Source: Candidatus Woesearchaeota archaeon (GTDB lineage Archaea; Nanobdellota; Nanobdellia; Woesearchaeales; JASKKU01). Taken from it: 14,740 bases of DNA. Shown one piece after another: positions 6,368 to 12,245 of the stretch. The translations under genes were made by a program, and so were the position numbers. The notes under the pieces are model-generated. The model saw only the letters and a program-made list of their open reading frames with translations. It did no database searches and had not been told where the DNA came from. The stretch is from contig DSBS01000038.1 of assembly GCA_011045925.1 (NCBI GenBank), positions 1 to 14,740 of the forward strand, read 5' to 3'. The number at the start of each line of letters is the position of its first letter. Position 1 is the first letter of the stretch.

Positions 6368-8122
6368 ATGTACTTGTTTGAGATTTCCTGGGAAGTGTGC
6401 AATAAAGTTGGCGGAATAAACACCGTGCTAAGCTCAAAGTCCAGGTATGTCTGCAACGAGCTTAAAAAAAAATACTTTCTTGTCGGCCCTTATGTTAAGG
6501 ACAAGGCACGCGGCGAATTTGTACAGCATTCTGCGCCGGAATTTCTTAAAGAGATTTTTGAAAGGCTTAAGCCTTTGGGTATTTTCTGCCGGTTTGGCAA
6601 GTGGCTTGTGCCAGGAGAGCCGAACACAATCCTTATTGAGTATGAAGGCTTTTCTTACAGGAATGATGAGCTTAAAAAAATGTACTGGGAAGAGTTTGGG
6701 ATAGACTCTCTTGGCTCTGCTTACCATGACTATGATATCCCTATGATATGGTCAAGCGCAGCCGGTGCGCTTTTGCGCGAGGTTGAGAAAAGCGTGGATG
6801 AAAGGGTTATTGCACACTGCCATGAATGGCTTTCTGCAGGGACAATCCTTTACCTGAGAAGCATTGAATCCAGCGTTAAGACAGTCTTTACCACCCATGC
6901 AACCATGCTCGGCAGGGCGCTTACAGGGGAAAGCAGAGAGCTTTATAATGAGCTGGATAAGATAAACCCAGAGGAAGAAGCCAGAAAGATAGGAGTTGTT
7001 GCAAAGCACCATACAGAAAAGGCCGCTGCAATGCATAGCGATATATTTTCAACAGTAAGCGAAATTACTGCTATTGAAGCGGAAAAAATCCTCGGAAAGA
7101 AGCCTGACCTAATCCTTCCAAATGGGATCGATGAGAGCGGAAAGTCTGTTGAGGAGCTCCTGATTCAGCACAAGCTATTCAGGGACAGGATAAGGCATTT
7201 CATTACATACTTCTTTTTCCCTTACTACTCTTTTGACATTGAAGAAAGCCTTATCTTTTACATTGCCGCAAGGTATGAATTCAAAGGAAAAGGCATGGAC
7301 CTGCTGATTGATGCATTGTCTGATCTCAACAGAAAACTGGCTGAAGACAAGTCTGAAAAAACAATAATTGTGCTTTTCCTGGTTCCTGCTGGAGGCACTG
7401 TAATCAGGGAAACAATTGTGGAAAACAAGGAAGCCTTTAATGACATAGTGGAAAGCATCCAGCCTGAAAAGAGCGACATTATAAACAGGCTTACAAGAGC
7501 CATTATATCAAAGAGAAGAATTTGTGAAAATGCTCTTCTGCCAAAGGATGTAATTAGCGACATTAGGAAGAAGCTTCATTACTTTAAGAAAACCGGCACA
7601 CCTGAGCTTGTGACACATTACCTGCCAAATGAGCAAAGCGACGCCATCCTGAACAAGCTTAAGTCATGCGACCTCGTTAATTCTGAAAGCTCAAAGGTTA
7701 AGGTGGTTTTTTACCCTACTTACCTTACTGGCACAGACGGCCTGATTAACCTGAATTACAGTGAAACCATAATTGGCTGCCACCTTGGAATCTTTCCGTC
7801 CATCTATGAGCCCTGGGGTTATACACCTGTCGAGTCTGCTATACGCAGTGTGCCTGCAATAACGACAGACCTTGCCGGATTTGGGAATTTTCTTATCAAT
7901 GAAAAGCTTGAAGGCGAAGGCATTTTTGTCTTAAGGTACTTTGGCAAGAGCTATCAGGATAGGGTAAAGCAGCTTGCTGACTCGCTTTACCACTTTGCTT
8001 CGCTTAACAGGCAGAAAAGGATTGATTACAAAATAAAAGCAAGAAACACTGCTGCAAAGGTCTCATGGAAAGAGCTTGTAAAGAATTATTTCAGGGCTTA
8101 CGAGATGCTATCAGGAGGCTGA
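6368..8122 (+). CDS. GT3-family glycogen synthase (eukaryotic GYS-like)
   Basis: Builds alpha-1,4-glucan chains from UDP-glucose (GT3 members usually use UDP-glucose). The 584 aa open with FEISWEVCNKVGGINTVL, very close to the animal/fungal glycogen synthase start. Further GT3 hallmarks are KKYFLVGPY (34-42), AHCHEWLSAG (149-158), FTTHATMLGR (174-183), STVSEITAIEAEK plus KPDLILPNGI (about 228-254), ARYEFKGKG (301-309) and IGCHLGIFPSIYEPWGYTPVE (about 469-489), with the catalytic/donor pair E481 and E489. It lacks the regulatory N- and C-terminal phosphorylation extensions of eukaryotic enzymes, consistent with its shorter length. Only a weak ribosome binding site precedes the ATG, 8 nt after the previous stop, so coupling is likely. 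Next gene starts 2 nt after its stop. Family assignment is firm. Confidence 0.93.
   Translation: MYLFEISWEVCNKVGGINTVLSSKSRYVCNELKKKYFLVGPYVKDKARGEFVQHSAPEFLKEIFERLKPLGIFCRFGKWLVPGEPNTILIEYEGFSYRNDELKKMYWEEFGIDSLGSAYHDYDIPMIWSSAAGALLREVEKSVDERVIAHCHEWLSAGTILYLRSIESSVKTVFTTHATMLGRALTGESRELYNELDKINPEEEARKIGVVAKHHTEKAAAMHSDIFSTVSEITAIEAEKILGKKPDLILPNGIDESGKSVEELLIQHKLFRDRIRHFITYFFFPYYSFDIEESLIFYIAARYEFKGKGMDLLIDALSDLNRKLAEDKSEKTIIVLFLVPAGGTVIRETIVENKEAFNDIVESIQPEKSDIINRLTRAIISKRRICENALLPKDVISDIRKKLHYFKKTGTPELVTHYLPNEQSDAILNKLKSCDLVNSESSKVKVVFYPTYLTGTDGLINLNYSETIIGCHLGIFPSIYEPWGYTPVESAIRSVPAITTDLAGFGNFLINEKLEGEGIFVLRYFGKSYQDRVKQLADSLYHFASLNRQKRIDYKIKARNTAAKVSWKELVKNYFRAYEMLSGG
8113..8118 (+). promoter_or_regulatory. 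Shine-Dalgarno AGGAGG deciding the galT start
   Basis: A consensus AGGAGG ends 6 nt before the ATG at 8125, within the last codons of the glycogen synthase gene. It favours 8125 over the in-frame ATG at 8065, which would add 20 residues read out of frame with the synthase and unlike any GalT N-terminus. Confidence 0.8.
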
Positions 8123-8124
8123 GT

Positions 8125-9072
8125 ATGGAATTAAGGAAAGACTATCTGCTGGACAAGTATGTAATTGTTGCTGCTGACAGGGCAAAGAGGCCTTCTGACT
8201 TTATGAAAGAAAAGGAGGAAGAAAGAAACAATAACATTTGCCCTTTCTGCCCGGGAAATGAGCACATGACTCCTGAAGAAACAGGCAGGCACCACGAGAA
8301 CAATGGCTGGAAGATAAGGTGGTTCACCAATAAGTTTCCTGCTGTAGAAATGAGCAAGGGAGACGGAGTAATCAGGACAGACAAAGATTTTTTTACTTAC
8401 TCAGATGCCCACGGTGTACATGAGCTGATTATTGACACGCCAATTCACCACCAGCAGATGTGGGACCTGGATTCAAGGCATCTTGCAGACCTTTTGGGGG
8501 CATATAACTATAGGACTGAGGAGCTTTACAGGATTCCAGGAATCTATTATGTTGCTGTTTTTAAAAATCATGGGAAGGAAGCTGGCACTTCGATTTACCA
8601 TTCGCATTCGCAGGTTATTGGGTTTAATGCTGTGCCTTCGCTGGTAAGAGAGCTGTTAGATGCCTGCAAGCATTATGACGGCTGCCCTTTCTGCAGGATT
8701 ATTGAGGCAGAGATGAATTCAGAAAGGAAAGTTGCTGAAACTGAGAATTTCCTGAGCTTTGCCCCGTATGCCTCTGTGTTTCCTTTTGAAGCCTGGATTT
8801 TCCCAAAGAGGCATGCAAGGGCTTTGGGCAACTTGAAAGACTGCTTTTTTGAATTAGCGCACATGCTTAAAGGTATTCTTGGGTCTCTTAAACAGCTTAA
8901 CTGCTCATACAATATCATCTTCGTTAATTCTCCTTTAGATGCTGACCTTCACTTTCATATTCGGGTAATTCCTAGGATTTCAAAGCAAGGCGGGTTTGAG
9001 ATGCTAGGCTCATACATAAATGCTGTGTCTCCAGAGCAGGCAGCAGCTTTTTACAGGGGTGAGCAATCTTGA
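8125..9072 (+). CDS. galT: Galactose-1-phosphate uridylyltransferase family protein (GalT)
   Basis: HIT-superfamily nucleotidyltransferase that exchanges UMP between UDP-glucose and hexose 1-phosphate through a uridylyl-histidine intermediate. From the ATG at 8125 the 315 aa start MELRKDYLLDKYVIVAADRAKRPSDF, like GalT N-termini (LTGEWVIIAPERAKRP). Zinc-site CPFCPGNE is at 39-46, KNHGKEAGTSIYHSHSQ at 147-163 carries the active-site HxH with H161 as expected nucleophile (HSHSQ in place of bacterial HPHGQ), a second CPFC lies at 187-190, and LHFHIRVIPR at 275-284. The second CxxC suits archaeal and some bacterial forms. It overlaps the debranching gene by 4 nt. In this operon it may supply or recycle UDP-glucose or act as a nucleoside-diphosphate-glucose phosphorylase-like enzyme; that substrate choice is inference. 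Confidence 0.88.
   Translation: MELRKDYLLDKYVIVAADRAKRPSDFMKEKEEERNNNICPFCPGNEHMTPEETGRHHENNGWKIRWFTNKFPAVEMSKGDGVIRTDKDFFTYSDAHGVHELIIDTPIHHQQMWDLDSRHLADLLGAYNYRTEELYRIPGIYYVAVFKNHGKEAGTSIYHSHSQVIGFNAVPSLVRELLDACKHYDGCPFCRIIEAEMNSERKVAETENFLSFAPYASVFPFEAWIFPKRHARALGNLKDCFFELAHMLKGILGSLKQLNCSYNIIFVNSPLDADLHFHIRVIPRISKQGGFEMLGSYINAVSPEQAAAFYRGEQS
9056..9063 (+). promoter_or_regulatory. Shine-Dalgarno GGGGTGAG for the TTG start
   Basis: GGGGTGAG, containing the archaeal GGTGA core, sits about 5-6 nt before the TTG at 9069 and supports that non-ATG start and the 4-nt TTGA stop/start overlap with galT. Confidence 0.65.
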
Positions 9073-10895
9073 CATTTGTGTACCATTCATCAAAAGACAG
9101 GATTATCCGGTCCAGAGAGCCGGTTGGGAGTTATAGGGCATCAATATTCAACAAAAACTCTTTCCTCTGCATTCCAAACAGGAAAAGAAGCAGGTATGAC
9201 GGGTATTTTGTAAAAGCAAAAAAGCTCTGGAAGATTCTTGATGAGATAAGGTTTGACTTTTTTGAGATAAAGGATGCGGACAAGATTGTCAAGTGCAAGA
9301 ATTCTATGCAGCTGTTCTTCAAGTTCATTAACATATCTTTTTTCATTGATGAGCCCACGGGAGCTCTGCTTTTTGAGTCTAATACTGACATAAAAATGAA
9401 TTTCCTTTTTGACATAAGGAATGCGTTTGACCAGAGAATCTGGGGAAGGCATTATGAAGTTGAGTACTTGTCTGACAACACCATTGCAATTCATTTTGTT
9501 AAAAAAACCGACACCAGGGAAGACTCAACGCAAGGCCAGAAGGAATTCGAAAAGTTTGTTGTGATTAAGTATAACGGGCATGCAGTAAGCAATCAGAGGT
9601 GGATTGAGCAGGAATATGAATACGATATAGACAGGAGGTCGCCAGAATACAAAAGGCATGTCTTTTCTCCTTTTGACATAAATGCAACCCGGCTTATGAT
9701 TGCCACAGGAGACTCGCTTGATGAGGCTATGAACAAGATTAAAGCAAGGTATAAGCTTTTTGACAAGATTAAAAACCTTGCTACTGACTTTGAAGTTGAA
9801 AGAGTAAGCAGGTTTGAAGAGGTTGACTTTGCCTACGCGAGTGCAAAGGATTCTCTGCTAAGCCTTTGCTCAAAAGACTGCATGGTAGCAGGTGCCCCCT
9901 GGTTTTTTGAAGAATGGTCAAGAGACGAAGCTATCAGCCTGATTGGCCTTATTCACTCTAATGAGCTCGAGCTGGCAAGAAGCTACATGATGAACATACT
10001 TAAGAACGTTTACTATAACGGCAAAGTATATGCAAAGCTGGGAGAGAAATCCCATTTCTCAATTGACGCCCTGCCCTGGCTTTTCAACAGGGTTTCGTAT
10101 ATGATACGATTTTCAGATAAGAAAAATATAGCAGATTACTTCCTTACAAAGCATTTTATATCCCTTTTCAAGGGGTCTGTCATCAACACTGCAGACCTAA
10201 TTAATAAGTTCCTGGGCAAGAGCCATATGATTTATTCCCTGCCCCACGAGACCTGGATGGACTCTACATATGGAAATGACACTAGGGAAGGATTCAATAT
10301 AGAAGTTCAGGCTATGTACCTCTACCTGAATAAGCTTGCTTACGCGCTTACAAAGGATGAGTTCTACAAGGAAAAGGAAAGGGAAATGAGGACAGAGGTT
10401 GTAAACAACTTTTTCAATGGGGAGATTCTTTACGACAACCTGAACACAAAGCTGATAAGGCCGAATGTTTTTATTGCCTATTACTTTTATCCTGAGCTTT
10501 TATCACACTTACAATGGAAAAGGGTATTTAACAGCGCAATCAAAGCCCTTTGGCTGGAATGGGGTGGCTTCTCCACAATTGACAAAAACTCAGACCTATA
10601 CACTCCCTTCCATACAGGAGAATACCCTGAAAGCTACCACAGAGGGGATTCCTGGTACTTCCTGAATAACATTGCCGCTATTGCAATGTACAAGCTTGAC
10701 AGGACTATTTACTCTAGCTATATTGCTGACATTATTTCTGCAGGGACAAAGGAAATTCTCTGGATGAATTCTGTTGGAAGCGCAGCAGAGCTAAGCTCAG
10801 CAGGGACACAGACCAGCCAGGGCGCATTCAACCAGGCATGGAGCAACGCAACCTATATTGAGCTTATTAAAGAGATTTCTAAGGAGATAAAATGA
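9069..10895 (+). CDS. Amylo-alpha-1,6-glucosidase (GH133-type glycogen debranching enzyme)
   Basis: Predicted to hydrolyse alpha-1,6 branch points of glycogen. The 608 aa comprise an N-terminal beta-rich region (about 1-230, GDE_N-like) and a C-terminal (alpha/alpha)6 barrel (about 250-608). Barrel motifs in order: GAPWFFEEWSRDEAISL (275-291), SLPHETWMDS (390-399), REGFNIEVQAMYLY (406-419), YHRGDSWYFLNN (523-534) and FNQAWSNATYIEL (587-599). The usual WGRD reads WSRDE. There is no 4-alpha-glucanotransferase half such as the eukaryotic bifunctional enzyme has, as in many prokaryotic GH133 proteins. The start is TTG, four bases inside the galT stop, with GGGGTGAG before it. It ends the glycogen operon, 5 bp from the stop of a convergent gene, with no clear terminator between. 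A glucoamylase (GH15-like) activity is the main alternative. Confidence 0.88.
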   Translation: MTFVYHSSKDRIIRSREPVGSYRASIFNKNSFLCIPNRKRSRYDGYFVKAKKLWKILDEIRFDFFEIKDADKIVKCKNSMQLFFKFINISFFIDEPTGALLFESNTDIKMNFLFDIRNAFDQRIWGRHYEVEYLSDNTIAIHFVKKTDTREDSTQGQKEFEKFVVIKYNGHAVSNQRWIEQEYEYDIDRRSPEYKRHVFSPFDINATRLMIATGDSLDEAMNKIKARYKLFDKIKNLATDFEVERVSRFEEVDFAYASAKDSLLSLCSKDCMVAGAPWFFEEWSRDEAISLIGLIHSNELELARSYMMNILKNVYYNGKVYAKLGEKSHFSIDALPWLFNRVSYMIRFSDKKNIADYFLTKHFISLFKGSVINTADLINKFLGKSHMIYSLPHETWMDSTYGNDTREGFNIEVQAMYLYLNKLAYALTKDEFYKEKEREMRTEVVNNFFNGEILYDNLNTKLIRPNVFIAYYFYPELLSHLQWKRVFNSAIKALWLEWGGFSTIDKNSDLYTPFHTGEYPESYHRGDSWYFLNNIAAIAMYKLDRTIYSSYIADIISAGTKEILWMNSVGSAAELSSAGTQTSQGAFNQAWSNATYIELIKEISKEIK

Positions 10896-10900
10896 AGAAA

Positions 10901-12103
10901 TTATTGGGTTTTCCTTAACTCTTCCATAACCTCTTGCTTTAGCAGTTGCAGGGCTTCCGCTATTGATGGGTTTATTGCTGAGAATTTCTGTATTTTTTCT
11001 GAGAGCACCGAGTCTATCGTTTCCAGCAACAAAGAAGCATTGGCAGAGTATTCTGTCTTTTCTTCTGCTGCTTCTGGCTGAGCAGGCTGGTCAAAGAACA
11101 TTGGCACAAAATCCAGCTCTGGCTTTTTCTCCGGGTTTTCAGGCTTATTTTCTTCCTGAACATCCCTTACTCCCATTATATCTGAAAAGAAGTCCTGGTC
11201 CATCGCAGGCTTTTCCTTCTCTTCGGGCTCTTCCCTTGGCTCAGCTCTTGCTGAAAAAATATCGATAAACCCATCTGAATCATCTTTTTGCCTCATGTTT
11301 ACACCCTTTGCGTTTATTATATAAACCTTGTGAGCATATGAAAACTCAAACAATATGACCGATATTACCTCCAGTGAAACAGCAAGCCTTGCAAGCTTTC
11401 TTGCAAGCTCCTCAGGTATGCAAGAGTCATGCCTGTCGCTAAGCTCTATCTCAGCCTTTTCAATGTCTCTTGTCTCTTTATTGAAAAGGTAGGCTGTAGT
11501 CTTTTCCTCTGTCTCAAAAGATAGTTCTTTTGTCTGCTTATCATAAAAAACAGTGTCGAAGCCGCTTTCGCCATACTTAATTGGCTCAGGATAGCCGTAG
11601 ATCGCCCTTATGGTTACTTTGCTTTCATCTGAGAGCACAAAGCCTGACAGCTGCGGCTTAACAAGCTTTTGAATGATTATCGAGCCTGCTGCCTGCTTAT
11701 CAGCAAATGAATGCAGGAGTTTGTTGATGTATTCGATTATTTTTTTAATGCCCATTACATTAATGAATGTTGGGAATTCTTCTGTATCCTGGTCTTTAGG
11801 CAGGCTTGGCCTGATAACCACTTCCGGCTCTGGCCTGGCTTCTGACAGGTCCAGCCTTCCGTAGCCCAGGGCAGAGTAAGCATCCTCAACCTCATCCATA
11901 AGAACTTTGCCTAAGAAGATGTCGCTGAGCTCCTCATCTGCCTGCCTTGACTGCTTTATGGCTTCAGAAACAGCTGTGGAAGTGATTACAAAGCCTTCTG
12001 GAATATCTGCATACTCTGAAACCCTGGCGAGAATCTTTGCCTTAGCACCGCAGAGCTTTTCATCCATCTCTTTGCAGGCCTTGAGCGAGACTACGCTGCG
12101 CAT
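10901..12103 (-). CDS. Orphan PEP-synthase/PPDK N-terminal (ATP-grasp)-like protein
   Basis: The first ~270 of 400 residues follow the nucleotide-binding N-terminal domain of PEP synthase/PPDK: GAKAKILARV (19-28, cf. GGKGASLAEL), IPEGFVITSTA (34-44, cf. VPPGFVIT), VVIRPSLPKDQD (95-106, cf. AVRSSAT..ED), IIIQKLVKPQLSGFVLSDE (142-160, cf. VQKMV...SGVLFT), IRAIYGYPEPIKYGESGFDT (165-184) and LFEFSYAHKVYIINAKGVN (251-269, cf. DIEWA....YILQARPIT). Many conserved residues differ, and the phosphohistidine and PEP-binding domains are absent. The rest is an acidic, Pro-rich linker (about 285-350) and a helical C-terminus. A BRE/TATA promoter 26 bp from the ATG predicts a leaderless message. It converges with the debranching gene. 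Function unknown: perhaps a sensor, scaffold or partner of a separate domain; a link to glycogen is inference from position only. Confidence 0.7.
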   Translation of the reverse strand: MRSVVSLKACKEMDEKLCGAKAKILARVSEYADIPEGFVITSTAVSEAIKQSRQADEELSDIFLGKVLMDEVEDAYSALGYGRLDLSEARPEPEVVIRPSLPKDQDTEEFPTFINVMGIKKIIEYINKLLHSFADKQAAGSIIIQKLVKPQLSGFVLSDESKVTIRAIYGYPEPIKYGESGFDTVFYDKQTKELSFETEEKTTAYLFNKETRDIEKAEIELSDRHDSCIPEELARKLARLAVSLEVISVILFEFSYAHKVYIINAKGVNMRQKDDSDGFIDIFSARAEPREEPEEKEKPAMDQDFFSDIMGVRDVQEENKPENPEKKPELDFVPMFFDQPAQPEAAEEKTEYSANASLLLETIDSVLSEKIQKFSAINPSIAEALQLLKQEVMEELRKTQ

Positions 12104-12125
12104 TTAAGAAACATGAGAAAAACAG

Positions 12126-12141
12126 TTAATAAAGGTTTCGG
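12126..12141 (-). promoter_or_regulatory. BRE/TATA promoter of the PPDK-like gene
   Basis: On the minus strand CCGAAACC followed by TTTATTAA (12141 down to 12126) matches the archaeal BRE plus TATA pattern. The TATA centre is about 26 bp upstream of the ATG at 12103, predicting a leaderless transcript. No Shine-Dalgarno is present before that ATG. Confidence 0.65.
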
Positions 12142-12160
12142 AAAAGGAAGAAAAAAAGAA
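12141..12160 (-). terminator. T-tract terminator after the cysteine-rich gene
   Basis: On the minus strand this reads TTCTTTTTTTCTTCCTTTTC, 22 nt after the restored stop at 12182, typical of an archaeal multi-T terminator. It directly abuts the BRE of the next minus-strand promoter. Confidence 0.55.
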
Positions 12161-12181
12161 TTTTTGATTACAACTAAGTTT

Positions 12182-12245
12182 TCAACACCAAAACTGCCAC
12201 CACTTACACTCTTTTTCTGCTGGAGGTTCTGGGTCTGGGTCATCA
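12182..12245 (-). other. Frameshifted 3' end of the cysteine-rich gene
   Basis: On the minus strand the gene reads GCTTGATGACCC, giving a stop right after Ala. The paralogous copy at 14572-14580 reads GCTGATGATCCT and stays open as A-D-D-P-D-P. Removing one T gives DDPDPEPPAEKEC then KWWQFWC and TGA at 12182-12184. The restored piece keeps paired Cys and the same DDPDP stretch as the paralogue, so it is the probable original coding sequence. It could be a sequencing error or a real mutation. Confidence 0.75.

Noticed and set aside
8065..8124. Earlier ATG (8065) for galT
   Set aside because: It would add 20 residues unlike GalT and overlap the glycogen synthase by 58 nt, while AGGAGG sits 6 nt before the ATG at 8125.
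10963..11268. 101-aa frame on the plus strand
   Set aside because: Antisense to the acidic linker of the PPDK-like gene; its Leu/Pro-rich composition is an artefact of Glu/Lys codons.
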